From G963667675 sp964291545 (GTDB taxonomy: Bacteria > Chloroflexota > Dehalococcoidia > Lucifugimonadales > UBA3495), in NCBI GenBank assembly GCA_964291545.2, contig OZ219861.1, positions 1,240,001 through 1,304,000 of the forward strand: DNA of 64,000 bases, given 5' to 3'. The translations under genes and the position numbers were made by a program. Shown in pieces: positions 1 to 9,383 of this stretch (positions within the stretch are counted from its first letter, which is position 1; each line of letters opens with the position of its first letter). The notes beneath the pieces were generated by a model, which was given only the letters and a program-made list of their open reading frames with translations, did no database searches and had not been told where the DNA came from.

Positions 1-690
1 TGTTGCGACCAAGGCTGCACTCGGAAGCCCATCGGTGGGCCTCCCCTGCAAAGGTTAGTGAGGGTTGAGTCTGTGCAACTCTCGCCCGCAAGATGCCCAT
101 TCTATCAAGTGGGTACGAATTCCGCAACGATAATAGAGTTTGCAATTGTGATACAAGTAGCAACTTGTTGAATATCACTAAATCGATGCTAAAGAGGCCA
201 TAATGTTGACAGTACAAACGTATCCCTTGTGGTCTAATACACGGCGGCTGAATGGAAGGCTGATTGATGAAGTGCCGCGTCTGGTCATCTCAAACGTGCC
301 GGGCCTGCTCGGCGCCCGCAACCACGTACGAGAGGACCCTCATCCGCTGGACTGGTTGCTCGTCACCGACATCTGGCTGGACGACTAAAGAGTGGCCATC
401 GCGCCAGCGTATTAACTTTCGGCCTGCCACGCCCGTTGGGAGTATGAGACGATACCGGTTCACGAGCATATGAGCCGGTGTGGCAAATAGTCTCGCTTGC
501 CCGGCTCAAGGCCTAGAGCTGCAGTTAAATTGGAAGAAGGTCAGTCGGATGCGTTCAAGAATAGTGGGGCTTTTCCTCGTCCATAGACCATTCTTGGGAA
601 AACCGATGTGCGTAGGGCAATATCTGCCTAGAAAACTCTTTACGTTCCACCTGGATAAGAGTTAACAGCTAGGATCTCAGCCCCCTCCGA
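1..690. other. Left-edge region without a supported gene
   Basis: About 690 bases at the left edge, visibly lower in GC than the rest of the window. Short open frames exist (for example 203-388 and 480-665), but none shows a recognisable motif, a convincing ribosome binding site or codon use like the neighbouring genes. I see no RNA gene or repeat here. It may be the decayed 3' flank of a gene beyond the window. Confidence 0.4.
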
Positions 691-1035
691 TCAGCTAGCG
701 GTGCCCCTCCTGCCCCCGGAGGTTGGGTAGACCGGGGCCGGCAGGGTGGTAAGTTCCTCGAATACCCTGATGGTGGTGGGTTTTCTCAGGAAGGCGCTGA
801 TTCTGATCTCCACTTGCTTGCGGTACTCGTCCTGGGACCAGGCTTCCCAGTATTCCCGGCTGCCCCAGGTGCTGGATACCATGAAGACTCTGGGGTTGTC
901 CAGCGACCGCCAGGTCTCGCCGTAGAGGTAGCCCTGCTGCCTGACGGTCTGGCTGCGCAAGTCGCGCAGCATGTTCCAGACCAGGACTTCGTAGCCGGCT
1001 TTTACCTTACGTTCGATGAGGACCTTAATTGCCAT
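691..1035 (-). CDS. Antibiotic biosynthesis monooxygenase (ABM) fold protein
   Basis: A 114-residue protein with the pattern of a dimeric alpha/beta-barrel ABM domain: an N-terminal strand (AIKVLIERKVKAGYE), a helix carrying LRDLRSQ, then a strand ending in 'VFMVSSTWGSREYWEAW', the usual 'W.s.ea...h' region of this family. ABM proteins include small cofactor-free monooxygenases and heme-degrading enzymes; nothing here fixes the substrate. The start is well supported by AAGGAG six bases upstream of the ATG on the minus strand. It lies downstream of the molybdenum hydroxylase operon on the same strand, separated by about 370 bp of repeats, so co-transcription is uncertain. Confidence 0.75.
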   Translation of the reverse strand: MAIKVLIERKVKAGYEVLVWNMLRDLRSQTVRQQGYLYGETWRSLDNPRVFMVSSTWGSREYWEAWSQDEYRKQVEIRISAFLRKPTTIRVFEELTTLPAPVYPTSGGRRGTAS

Positions 1036-1162
1036 GGTAGTCTCCTTGTTGCCGCGGGCGGGAACTCAGGTGGCCTGGCGAGATCTACTTTTAGCCTATG
1101 GATTGGAGTTGGTCCTGTCAAGAATGGGTGATGGGCGAGGGGGTTGGTCCTGTACCAGCGCC

Positions 1163-1207
1163 GGCTGTCCGTTCCCCCTTCGAGAACCTCAGGACGAACG
1201 GACAGCC
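1163..1207. repeat. Palindromic repeat, family A
   Basis: GGCTGTCCGTTC pairs perfectly with GAACGGACAGCC across a loop of about 21 bases. A second copy with one stem mismatch lies at 15553-15599, and both are followed by CTAGTTGC. The structure suggests a REP/MITE-like dispersed element rather than a terminator, since no T-run follows. Confidence 0.7.
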
Positions 1208-1224
1208 TAGTTGCAGGCCAGGCA

Positions 1225-1261
1225 TTTTAGATTCTTTCGTCGCAAGCTCCTCAGAATGACA
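1225..1261. repeat. Dispersed repeat, family B (GATTC...GAATGACAG)
   Basis: Begins TTTTAGATTC and ends CAGAATGACAG, with an imperfect inverted core. Related copies are at 15877-15909, 20767-20799 and 47251-47290. All four are intergenic. Confidence 0.7.
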
Positions 1262-1406
1262 GGTTAGGGGCGGGGAACGATGGTGTGTGCGCTTCGCTCG
1301 CCCTTCGATTTCCATCAGAACGAACGGGTGGATGGGCAGCGCGAGCTGGGGCTGGGGATTAGGGGAACGCCAGGCGTGCTGGGGGATGACAATGGGGCCG
1401 GAAGTG

Positions 1407-3722
1407 TTAGGGGGCTTGGTTGTTTCTGATGAGGTCGCGGATGCGGTTGGGGCTGAGGGGGAGTTGGGTTACGTTGACTTGGAATGTCTCCAGGGCGTGG
1501 GAGACGGCGTTGGCTAACGTGGCCCCCGTGGCCAGTATGGAGCCCTCGCCGGCGCCCTTGACGCCTAGGGGGTTGAGGGGGGAAGGAGCTTCTTCTAGGA
1601 TTACGCTTTTTATGTTGGGGATGTCGCGGCTGGTGGGGAGGAGATAGTCCATAAAGGTGCCGGTGAGCAGCTGGCCGTCGTCGTCGTAGACCAACTCCTC
1701 CAGGATGGTGCCGCCGATGCCCTGGGCTGCGCCGCCGATGGACTGGCCGTGCATGGTGAGGGGGTTGACGCAGCGGCCGACGTCCTCGACCACGATGTAG
1801 CGGAGAACTTCGAGCTTGCCGGTCTCCGGGTCGACGGCTACGTGGGCTCCGTGGGCCCCGTATGAATAAGTCCGCTCGCCCATCCTGAAGTACTCGGTGA
1901 CGTCCAGGCCCGCAGCGCCTTGGCCGGATTCGGCGAGACGGATGACGTCAGCAAGGTCCAATGCGGCTTCTTCCCCGGGCTGTCCAGTGCGGTAGACCGC
2001 GCCGCGGCGGTATTCCAGGTTGGAAGTCTCGGTGTCCAGGTATCCGGCGGCGACGTCGAGTATGCGGTCCTTGAGAGAGTTGCAGGCGAGAAAGATGGCG
2101 TTGCCGGCCATTACCGTGCCGCGGCTGCCAAAGGTGCCGACGCTGCGGGGCATATAGTCGGTGTCGCCGTGGAAGACGTGGATGCTTTCGATGGGCATGT
2201 CGAGGCTGTCAGCGCATATCTGGGCCATGACGGTCTCGTGGCCCTGGCCAAGGGAGGTGATGCCGAGGTAGAGCTCGACGCGCGCAGCATCGCGTAGGAC
2301 GATGCGGGCGCCTTCGTAGGGGCCGAAGCCGGTGGGCTCTACGTAACAAGCGATGCCGACGCCGTGGTACTTGCCGTCCCTGACTTGACCCTGGAGGGGC
2401 GCCAGGCTGTCGTAGTCCAGCTCCTGCAACATACGGTTGAGGGCCGACGGATAGTCCCCGCTGTCGTATGTGGTGATGATGCCGTCGACGCGGGTGGGGC
2501 CGACGGTAAAGGGCATCTCGGAGGATTGAATGAGGTTCCGGCGGCGGAGTTCGATGGGGTCCAGGCCAAGGTCTCCAGCGACGATGTCCATGAGCCGCTC
2601 GCGGATGAAGCAGCCCTCGTAGAGGCCGGGACCGCGGTAGGTGCCGGCGCCGACTTTGTTAGTCATCAGGCAGTGTACGGCGGCCTGGAAGGCGGGAACG
2701 CGGTAGGGGCCAATCAACAGCCCGGCGGCCAGGGCGGGGACGACGGCTCCGTGGGTGCGGACGTAGCCGCCCATGTCGCCGTAGATTTCGGCCCGGAGAG
2801 CGAGCAACATGCCGTCGTTGTTGGCGGCGACTTCCACCTCGCAAAGGACCTCGCGGGAGTGGTTGGCGGAGATGAGGTGCTCCAGGCGGTCCTCAATCCA
2901 CTTCACCGGCCTTTCCAGTTGCATGGCGGCGAAGGGGATTAGGAAGTCCTCGGGATAGAACTCGCCGCGGATGCCGAACCCGCCGCCGACGTCGGGTTCT
3001 ACCAGGTGGACGCGGTCTTCGGGGATTCCCAACTGGGCGACGAGAACATTCTTGACTGTGTGGGGGACCTTGGTCGGGCCCCACACAGTAAGGTCGTTGG
3101 TCTGGGCGTCGTAGTCCGCCACTAAGCCGCGAGTCTCCAACGGGTTGCCGGTGTGGCGGTGGGTCTTGAACTCCTCTTTGCGGGTGTAGTCGGCGTCGCG
3201 GAAGGCCGCCTCGACATCGCCGAAACCAACGACGGCGTGACCGGCGAGGTTTGTGCCGTTTTGCTCGTGGAGCAGGACGCGGTCCTCCAGGGACTGGCGG
3301 ACGCCGGTGACCGGGGGGAGGGGCTCATAGTCCACCTGGACGGCTTCGAGAGCATCCTCGGCCAGGTAGCGGCTTTCGGCCACTACCAAAGCCACGGGCT
3401 CGCCCACGTAGCGGACTTTGTCCACGGCCAGGTGATTCTGCAGGAAGTCTTCCAGGCCTGGCAGGTGGAAGACCCTCACGGGGATAGGCCTTGCCAGGGG
3501 AGCGATGTCCTGGAAGGTGTAGACGGCGTGTACGCCGGGGAGAGACAAGGCTTCCGAGGCGTCGATGGACGTGATCCTAGCGTGGGCATGGGGGCTGCGG
3601 AGGACGGCGGCGTGGAGCATACCGGGGAGCTTCACGTCGGCCACATATTGGGCCGTTCCGGTAAGGAACCGGACGTCCTCCTGCCGCTTGACTGGGGAGC
3701 CAATGTAGTTTCCGGAGGCCAT
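1407..3722 (-). CDS. Xanthine dehydrogenase family molybdopterin-binding subunit
   Basis: A 771-residue large subunit of a molybdenum hydroxylase (CoxL/XdhB-type). The N-terminal domain (GSPVKRQEDVRFLTGTAQYV) is followed by the molybdopterin-binding region with GGGFGIRG, TYRGPG (Tyr about residue 362) and QGHETVMAQI. The C-terminal GVKGAGEG supplies the expected catalytic glutamate. The loop reads TYRGPG rather than AYRCSFR, so it is not a form I CO dehydrogenase; an aldehyde, N-heterocycle or other hydroxylase is more likely. It is the last gene of a three-gene operon: the small subunit stops 3 bp upstream. Substrate unknown. Confidence 0.93.
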   Translation of the reverse strand: MASGNYIGSPVKRQEDVRFLTGTAQYVADVKLPGMLHAAVLRSPHAHARITSIDASEALSLPGVHAVYTFQDIAPLARPIPVRVFHLPGLEDFLQNHLAVDKVRYVGEPVALVVAESRYLAEDALEAVQVDYEPLPPVTGVRQSLEDRVLLHEQNGTNLAGHAVVGFGDVEAAFRDADYTRKEEFKTHRHTGNPLETRGLVADYDAQTNDLTVWGPTKVPHTVKNVLVAQLGIPEDRVHLVEPDVGGGFGIRGEFYPEDFLIPFAAMQLERPVKWIEDRLEHLISANHSREVLCEVEVAANNDGMLLALRAEIYGDMGGYVRTHGAVVPALAAGLLIGPYRVPAFQAAVHCLMTNKVGAGTYRGPGLYEGCFIRERLMDIVAGDLGLDPIELRRRNLIQSSEMPFTVGPTRVDGIITTYDSGDYPSALNRMLQELDYDSLAPLQGQVRDGKYHGVGIACYVEPTGFGPYEGARIVLRDAARVELYLGITSLGQGHETVMAQICADSLDMPIESIHVFHGDTDYMPRSVGTFGSRGTVMAGNAIFLACNSLKDRILDVAAGYLDTETSNLEYRRGAVYRTGQPGEEAALDLADVIRLAESGQGAAGLDVTEYFRMGERTYSYGAHGAHVAVDPETGKLEVLRYIVVEDVGRCVNPLTMHGQSIGGAAQGIGGTILEELVYDDDGQLLTGTFMDYLLPTSRDIPNIKSVILEEAPSPLNPLGVKGAGEGSILATGATLANAVSHALETFQVNVTQLPLSPNRIRDLIRNNQAP

Positions 3723-3725
3723 GGG

Positions 3726-4202
3726 TTACTCGCCGCGTCCCTCGCTTGCTTGCAGGATGGCTTCGACGATTGCGACGTAGCCGGTGCAGCGGCAGACGTT
3801 GCCGGAAATGGCCTCGCGGACCTGGGATTCATTAGGACTGGGGGTTTCCCGGAGGAAGGCAGTGGCAGTCATCAAGAACCCGGGGGTGCAGAAGCCGCAC
3901 TGAAGGGCGCCGTTGTCTTGAAAAGCTTGTTGAAGGGCGGTTAGCCGGCCGTCGAGGGACAGTCCCTCTACGGTGGTAAGTTCCGCTCCGTCGGCCTGGA
4001 CGGCGAGCATAAGGCAGGAGCGGACGGCGTCGCCGTTCAGGAGCACGGTGCAGGCGCCGCAGATGCCGTGCTCGCATCCAAGGTGGGCGCCGGTCAGTCC
4101 CAGGTCCTCACGGAGAAAGTCGGCGAGGGTAACCCTCGGCTCCACGGCGCGCCGGTATTCCTGGCCGTTGACGTTGACGGTTATCTCTAGCGATTCGCTC
4201 AT
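3726..4202 (-). CDS. (2Fe-2S)-binding small subunit of molybdenum hydroxylase
   Basis: A 158-residue CoxS-type subunit that passes electrons from the molybdenum centre to FAD. The N-terminal plant-type ferredoxin motif (CEHGICGACTVLLNG...C) and the C-terminal four-helix cluster motif (CGFCTPGF and CRCTGY) are both intact, giving the normal two [2Fe-2S] clusters. Its start overlaps the end of the FAD-subunit gene by 4 bp (ATGA), and the large-subunit gene begins 3 bp after its stop, so the three are translationally coupled. Confidence 0.95.
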   Translation of the reverse strand: MSESLEITVNVNGQEYRRAVEPRVTLADFLREDLGLTGAHLGCEHGICGACTVLLNGDAVRSCLMLAVQADGAELTTVEGLSLDGRLTALQQAFQDNGALQCGFCTPGFLMTATAFLRETPSPNESQVREAISGNVCRCTGYVAIVEAILQASEGRGE

Positions 4203-5083
4203 GGCAGGGCCGTTTCGTGCGCCCGGGCCAGGGCTTCGCGTAGGGTCCTGCGGGCCAAAACTCCGGCGACTTCTTTGCGATACTGGGATGAGGCGTGGAC
4301 GTCGGACTGGGGCGTCAAGTCTTCGGAGACCAGGCTGGCGGCGTCGGCTACAGCGGCGTTGTCGGCTTTACTGCCTGCGAGGGCCTGCTCGGCCCGCTCC
4401 ATGCGCAGCGGCACGCTTCCGACGCCGAACATGGTGATGCGGGCGTCCAGGCATCGGCCATCGTCGTCAAGTTGCAGCAAGGCGGCGCCGCCGACCAGGG
4501 CGAAGTCGCCCTCCCGGCGGCAGACCTCCTGGAATCCCCACCCCCAGCGACCATCCAGGGTGGGCCAACGAACTTCGGTGAGCAGTTCGTCGGGCTCCAG
4601 GGCGGTGGTGAGATAGTCGAGGAAGAAATCGGCCGCGGGAACCTCCCGCCGGCCCTGGGCGCGGGTGAGGACGAACTCGGCTCCCAGCGCTACGCTGACG
4701 GCGGGCAACTCGGCGGCGGGGTCTGCGTGGACCATGCTGCCGCCGACGGTGCCGCGGTTGCGGGTGGGGAAGTGGCCGATAAAGGGCAGGGCGGCGGCGA
4801 GCAAGGGGGCCGTCTCGCGGACCAAATCGGAACGCTCTAACTCTCGTTGGCGGGTGAGGGCGCCTACGGCCAGGCCGCCGCCGGGGGCAGGGGAGATGTA
4901 CTGGAGTTCTGAGACGCGGTTGACGTCTATGACGACCTGGGGACGGACGAGGCGCATGTTCAAGAGAGGCATGAGGCTCTGGCCGCCGGCCAGCACCTTG
5001 GCGTCTACGGCGTGTTGGTGGAGCAAGGCGGTGGCCTCGTCGAGGCTGTTCGGGGCGCAGTATTGGAATTTGGGGGGCTTCAT
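4199..5083 (-). CDS. FAD-binding subunit of molybdenum hydroxylase
   Basis: A 294-residue CoxM-type flavoprotein subunit. FAD-contacting motifs are visible near residues 30-40 (LAGGQSLMPLLNMRL) and 110 (RNRGTVGGSMVHADPAAELP), and the CO-dehydrogenase flavoprotein C-terminal domain follows. It is the first gene of the M-S-L operon and accepts electrons from the 2Fe-2S subunit. Length is normal for the family. The divergent amidohydrolase promoter lies in the 257-bp gap upstream. Confidence 0.93.
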   Translation of the reverse strand: MKPPKFQYCAPNSLDEATALLHQHAVDAKVLAGGQSLMPLLNMRLVRPQVVIDVNRVSELQYISPAPGGGLAVGALTRQRELERSDLVRETAPLLAAALPFIGHFPTRNRGTVGGSMVHADPAAELPAVSVALGAEFVLTRAQGRREVPAADFFLDYLTTALEPDELLTEVRWPTLDGRWGWGFQEVCRREGDFALVGGAALLQLDDDGRCLDARITMFGVGSVPLRMERAEQALAGSKADNAAVADAASLVSEDLTPQSDVHASSQYRKEVAGVLARRTLREALARAHETALP

Positions 5084-5191
5084 GTGGGTGAGGAAGCTCC
5101 GTATGGGGCCTGTTTTCAGGGGGCCGGCCTGCCGCCCATAATCGCGCCGCAGCCTGGGAATATCAAGGCGGCGTCATCGGTGCGCACAATG

Positions 5192-5220
5192 TTGACAGGC
5201 ACAGGCGGCTACATGATAAT
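5192..5220 (+). promoter_or_regulatory. Sigma70-type promoter for the amidohydrolase cluster
   Basis: TTGACA (5192-5197), a 17-base spacer and GATAAT (5215-5220) give a near-consensus housekeeping promoter. A start near 5227 would leave a 5' UTR of about 114 bases before the first amidohydrolase. No hairpin or operator dyad is obvious in that leader. Confidence 0.65.
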
Positions 5221-5340
5221 TCCAGCAATGGCGCTCGGTGCGGCGAAGTCACCTATCGATGGCGGCCGCATAGCATAATCACAGGGCACAGGGAAGGGAG
5301 AAGCCGCGAAACAGAATAGGGGGATAGATGGAGGTCGATC

Positions 5341-6459
5341 ATGGCCAGCTACAGGATTATATCCTCGGACAACCACGTCATCGAGCCGCCGGACCTGTGG
5401 GTCGGTAGAGGCCCTTCGAAGTTCAAGGACAGGATGCCCCATGCCGTGAGCATGGAAGAAGGGGACCTCTGGTTCTGCGAAGGCCAGCAAATAGGCAGCA
5501 CTGCGGCGGGGGCCACGGCCGGGCTGCGGTTCGAAGACCCGGGGAAAATGGGCACGACGGTGAAGAGGACGGAACACAACCGCCCGGGGAGCTACGATCC
5601 GGCGGAGCACGTGAAAGACCTAGATATCGACGGAGTTGACGCGAGCATCATCTATCCCACCACGGGCAGCGTGCTGTACAACGTGCAGGATACCAATCTG
5701 CTGACAGCCATCTGCCAGACCTACAACGATTGGCTGGCGGAATTCTTCAGCTACAACCGCAAGCGTCTCAAGGGCATCGCAATGCTGAACGTGGACGACG
5801 TAGGATTGGGCGTGAAGGAATTGGAACGCTGTCACAAGATGGGCTTCGCCGGAGCGATGATACCGGTCTATCCACCCGAGAATCATTTGTACGACCAGCC
5901 GGAGTACGGCCCGTTGTGGGCGGCGGCGCAGGACCTGGGTATGCCCATCGGGCTGCACATTTCCAGCAACCGGGCCGACAGCGAATTTGCAGACCCAGCG
6001 AACTACAGGCCCACTTTCATCTGCAACGCCGACTACTGGCCGCGGATGTCCTTGGCCGACCTGATATTCGGCGGCGTTTTCGAGAGGTACCCCGGCCTGC
6101 AGGTAGGGTCGGTGGAGCACGAGCTGTCGTGGGTGCCGCACTTCCTGGACCGGATCGACTACATCCACACCCATCGGTCCGGGGAACGGACGACGGAAGG
6201 GCGGTTCAAGGGGGAAATGCTGCCCAGCGACTACTTCCACAGCAACGTCTTCTTGGGGTTCCAGGAAGACGGACCGGGCGTCCGTGACCGGCACATCATT
6301 GGCGTGGACAACCTGCAATGGGGGTCGGACTACCCCCACTCGGAGGGGACCTTCCCCCGGAGCCGCCAGATAGTCGAGGAGGTGCTGGCGGACTGCACGG
6401 AGGAAGAGAAGGTGAAGATCGCCGGCGGGAACGCCGCCAGAGTGTACAACCTGAACTAG
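5341..6459 (+). CDS. Amidohydrolase-2 family protein, copy 1
   Basis: A 372-residue TIM-barrel metalloenzyme of the amidohydrolase-2 family (related to ACMSD-type decarboxylases). Likely metal and active-site positions are Asp10/His12 in SSDNHVIEP, His206 in GLHISSNR and Asp330 in GSDYPH. The family hydrolyses or decarboxylates small, often aromatic-derived acids; the substrate is unknown. It starts a run of four paralogs. Copy 2 follows 38 bp later and is probably co-transcribed. Its C-terminal two-thirds is almost the same as copy 3, including long stretches of near-identical DNA, while residues about 35-85 differ strongly. Confidence 0.9.
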   Translation: MASYRIISSDNHVIEPPDLWVGRGPSKFKDRMPHAVSMEEGDLWFCEGQQIGSTAAGATAGLRFEDPGKMGTTVKRTEHNRPGSYDPAEHVKDLDIDGVDASIIYPTTGSVLYNVQDTNLLTAICQTYNDWLAEFFSYNRKRLKGIAMLNVDDVGLGVKELERCHKMGFAGAMIPVYPPENHLYDQPEYGPLWAAAQDLGMPIGLHISSNRADSEFADPANYRPTFICNADYWPRMSLADLIFGGVFERYPGLQVGSVEHELSWVPHFLDRIDYIHTHRSGERTTEGRFKGEMLPSDYFHSNVFLGFQEDGPGVRDRHIIGVDNLQWGSDYPHSEGTFPRSRQIVEEVLADCTEEEKVKIAGGNAARVYNLN

Positions 6460-6497
6460 ACTAGCAGAGCCCGGGCTAACGAACTGAGAGGCCAGAC

Positions 6498-7607
6498 ATG
6501 TCCGACTATAGGATCATATCGTCAGATAACCACGTCATCGAGCCGGAAGACCTTTGGACGAGCAGGATTTCTGCGAAATTCAAAGACAGGGCCCCGCACC
6601 TGGAACATGGGGAAAATGCCGACTCCTGGGTGTGTGACGGCGTGTGGATAAGCGGCGCCGGCGCATCGGGCAAGGTGGGAGCGAGGTTCGACGACCCAGC
6701 GCGGATGATGGGCGGGGGCAGGATAGAGCAGAGCCATCCGGGAGGTTACCTTCCGGAAGAGCACGTGAAGGACCTGGACCTGGACGGGACGGAGATCGGC
6801 ATCCTCTATCCAACGGTGGGAGTGATGTCCTACGGGACAGAGGACAGCGAGTTGCTGACCGAGATATGCTCGGTTTACAACGATTGGATAGCGGAGTTTT
6901 GCGGGGCCGCGCCCAGCCGGCTGAAGGGCGTAGCGATGCTGAACGTGGACGACGTCGGCACGGCGGTGAAGGAGTTGGAGCGGGGATCCAAGCTGGGCTT
7001 GATCGGCGGGATGATCACCGTGCAGCCTCCCTTCGCGATGCTGTACGAGAACCAGGAGTACGACTCCTTGTGGGCGGCGGCGCAGGACCTGGGGATGCCG
7101 CTGAGCCTGCACGCGGGCACCAACCGGTCGGGGTTCTACAAGAATCCGGTGAACGCAAGGGCCGCCTTCGTGACCAACCTGGACCACTGGGTGCGGATGT
7201 CGTTGGGCGACATCATATTCAGCGGGGCTTTCGAGCGGTTCCCCAAGCTGCAGGTAGGGTCGGTGGAGCACGAGTTGTCGTGGGCGCCGCACTTCCTGGA
7301 CCGGATGGACTACACCTACACGCAAAGGACGCCGTTCCCGTCGAGGATCAAGTTCCGGGACGACGCGTTTCCCAGCGACTATTTCCGCAGCAACTGCTTT
7401 GTCGGGTTCCAGGAAGACGCCCTGGGGATCAGGGACCGCCACGTGATTGGCGTGGACACGCTGCAATGGGGCTCGGACTATCCACACCCCGAGTCTACGT
7501 TTCCCAGGAGCCGGGAGATCCTGGACAACCTTCTGGCCGACTGCTCGGAAGAGGAGAAGGCCAAGATAGCCGGGGGGAACACCGCCAGGGTGTATAACCT
7601 GGGCTAG
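6498..7607 (+). CDS. Amidohydrolase-2 family protein, copy 2
   Basis: A 369-residue paralog of copy 1 with the same start (YRIISSDNHVIEP), a metal-ligand His in LSLHAGTNR and the C-terminal GSDYPHPES. The stretch after the conserved N-terminal motif is again variable. It differs from copies 1 and 3 around the substrate side (AGTNRSGFYKN instead of SSNRADSEFAD), which suggests a different substrate. The 38-bp gap to copy 1 contains a plausible GAGAGG ribosome binding site, so the two genes likely form an operon. Confidence 0.9.
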   Translation: MSDYRIISSDNHVIEPEDLWTSRISAKFKDRAPHLEHGENADSWVCDGVWISGAGASGKVGARFDDPARMMGGGRIEQSHPGGYLPEEHVKDLDLDGTEIGILYPTVGVMSYGTEDSELLTEICSVYNDWIAEFCGAAPSRLKGVAMLNVDDVGTAVKELERGSKLGLIGGMITVQPPFAMLYENQEYDSLWAAAQDLGMPLSLHAGTNRSGFYKNPVNARAAFVTNLDHWVRMSLGDIIFSGAFERFPKLQVGSVEHELSWAPHFLDRMDYTYTQRTPFPSRIKFRDDAFPSDYFRSNCFVGFQEDALGIRDRHVIGVDTLQWGSDYPHPESTFPRSREILDNLLADCSEEEKAKIAGGNTARVYNLG

Positions 7608-7690
7608 GGTATGAGGCCCCGCTGGAAGGGGTTAGTTGGCTGGATGGATTGGGGCGCTTCTGAGGGGGCGCCCTATCTCGTGGGCGAGTG

Positions 7691-7720
7691 TTGACACTGA
7701 GACCTGGGGTGTAGCAGAAT
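7691..7720 (+). promoter_or_regulatory. Candidate promoter for amidohydrolase copy 3
   Basis: TTGACA (7691-7696) followed after 18 bases by CAGAAT (7715-7720). The -35 box sits 141 bases before the ATG, close to the 149 bases seen for copy 1. Another TTGACA lies 131 bases before copy 4 (9624-9629) but without a good -10 box. Confidence 0.4.
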
Positions 7721-7831
7721 TACGGATACGTGAATGGGGCGCGGCTGAGAATAGCAATAGAAGCTGTTCCGGCGGCGCGTTGCGACGAAATAAAGGGAAT
7801 GCAGCGATAGCAGAGTAGTGGGAGGTCAGCT

Positions 7832-8947
7832 ATGTCCAGCTACAGGATTATATCGTCGGACAACCACATAACCGAGCCGCCGGACCTGTGGACCAGCAGG
7901 GCCGAGCCGAAGTTCAAGGGCCGGGTGCCGCAGGTCATGGACGTGGATGGCAGCGAGCAATGGGTATGCGAAGGCAAGGCCTATGGCGGCGTCGGCGGAG
8001 GGTCGGGCGAAATCGGTTTCAGGTTCGAAGACCCGGGTTCGATGGGCATGAAGCTTGGAGGGGAACTCCGTAAAGGGGGCTGGATTCCCGAGGAGCACGT
8101 CAAGGACCTGGACATCGACGGCGTGGACATAAGCATCATATATCCGACCATCGGCAGCCTGCTGTACAACATACCGGACAGCCTGCTCATGGACTCCATC
8201 TGCAGGACCTACAACGACTGGACCGGGGAATTCTGCGGGGCGTTCCCCAAGCGGTTGAAGGGAATAGCCATGCTCAACGTGGACGACGTGGGCGTGGGAG
8301 TCAAGGAGTTGGAACGGGCCCACAAGCTGGGCTTTACCGGGGCGATGATCCCCTGCTATCCGCCGGAGGACCGGCTGTACAACCAGCCGATGTACGACCC
8401 GCTGTGGGCCGCGGCCCAGGACCTGGGTATGCCGCTGGGGCTGCACATCTCCAGCAACCGTAACGAGAGTGAATTCGGCACCCTGGAGAATTACAGGCCG
8501 ACGTTCATATGCAACGCCGACTATTGGCCGCGGATGTCCCTGGCCGACCTGATCTTCGGCGGCGTTTTCGAGAGGTACCCCGGCCTGCAAGTAGGGTCGG
8601 TGGAGCACGAGTTGTCGTGGGTGCCCCACTTCCTGGACCGGATAGACTATACCTACACGCAACGGTCCGGGGATTGGATGGCGGAACGGCGGTTCAAGGG
8701 TGACATGCTGCCCAGCGACTACTTCCACAGCAACGTCTTCTTGGGGTTCCAGGAAGACGGACCGGGCGTGCGGGACCGGCACATCATCGGCGTGGACAAC
8801 CTGCAGTGGGGGTCGGACTATCCCCACTCGGAGGGGACGTTCCCGCGGAGCCGCCAGATCATCGAAGAGGTGCTGGCGGACTGCACGGAGGAGGAGAAGG
8901 TGAAGATCGCCGGCGGGAATGCGTTAAGGGTGTATCACCTGGAATAG
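7832..8947 (+). CDS. Amidohydrolase-2 family protein, copy 3
   Basis: A 371-residue TIM-barrel amidohydrolase closest to copy 1: both share GLHISSNR, the RMSLADLIFGGVFERYPGLQ region and the same C-terminus apart from a few residues. Metal positions are as in copy 1 (DNH at the start, His in GLHISSNR, Asp in GSDYPH). The first 90 residues differ more, including a glycine-rich segment (GGVGGGSGEIGF). It has a candidate promoter of its own and is followed by a strong intrinsic terminator, so it is probably monocistronic. Confidence 0.9.
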   Translation: MSSYRIISSDNHITEPPDLWTSRAEPKFKGRVPQVMDVDGSEQWVCEGKAYGGVGGGSGEIGFRFEDPGSMGMKLGGELRKGGWIPEEHVKDLDIDGVDISIIYPTIGSLLYNIPDSLLMDSICRTYNDWTGEFCGAFPKRLKGIAMLNVDDVGVGVKELERAHKLGFTGAMIPCYPPEDRLYNQPMYDPLWAAAQDLGMPLGLHISSNRNESEFGTLENYRPTFICNADYWPRMSLADLIFGGVFERYPGLQVGSVEHELSWVPHFLDRIDYTYTQRSGDWMAERRFKGDMLPSDYFHSNVFLGFQEDGPGVRDRHIIGVDNLQWGSDYPHSEGTFPRSRQIIEEVLADCTEEEKVKIAGGNALRVYHLE

Positions 8948-8983
8948 GTTTTTGAGCCCTGCTGGGTTGATGGGCGATTAGAG

Positions 8984-9015
8984 CAGGCGCACCGAGAGGT
9001 GCGCCTGTTTTTTTT
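8984..9015 (+). terminator. Rho-independent terminator after amidohydrolase copy 3
   Basis: A perfect 10-bp stem (CAGGCGCACC / GGTGCGCCTG) with a GAGA tetraloop followed by eight Ts. It ends transcription 37 bp after the stop codon. Confidence 0.92.
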
Positions 9016-9059
9016 GGGGGAGGACACCTTGTGGAGACCTTTGGACTCCTGGTTGAATC

Positions 9060-9097
9060 CCCCTCACCCTAGCCCTCTCCCGCAAGGAGAGAGGGGG
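9060..9097. repeat. Dispersed palindromic element, family C
   Basis: A copy of the CCCTCACCCTAGCC...GGAGAGAGGGGG type of element found in many bacterial genomes, with a short stem (CTCTCC/GGAGAG) around CGCAA. It lies between the terminator and the zinc-ribbon gene. Confidence 0.6.
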
Positions 9098-9383
9098 CTG
9101 CCCCGCCCGCACTGCGGTGCCGCCTGGATGTTACGTGGGGGTCGCTTGATTGCCTGCGGGTGAGGGGTATCGTAGAATAGCCTGAGCTGGAGATGGCCCC
9201 TTCAAACCGTCGGGCACCGAGGGACTTGACGGACCTTTGGACGGTTGCGATGGCGCCAGCCAGGTCCCTGCAGAGGAATACCCAGGAGATCCGTGCAGTC
9301 CATAGGCGGAAAGAACAGCGAACTGATTCGTGTTAAGGGAGCGCCCTGCCCAAGAGCGGCGGAGTCGTTATAGGGTAATAGAT

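Larger units (their letters stand above)
1036..1406. other. Intergenic region carrying dispersed repeats
   Basis: This 371-base gap separates the ABM gene from the molybdopterin subunit gene. It holds a 12-bp-stem palindrome (1163-1207), a copy of the GATTC...GAATGACAG element (1225-1261) and a degenerate fragment (about 1296-1327) resembling the right part of the first palindrome. I see no gene. Confidence 0.6.

Noticed and set aside
1407..5083. Form I carbon monoxide dehydrogenase (CoxMSL)
   Set aside because: The gene order fits, but the large-subunit active-site loop is TYRGPG instead of AYRCSFR, so CO oxidation is not supported.
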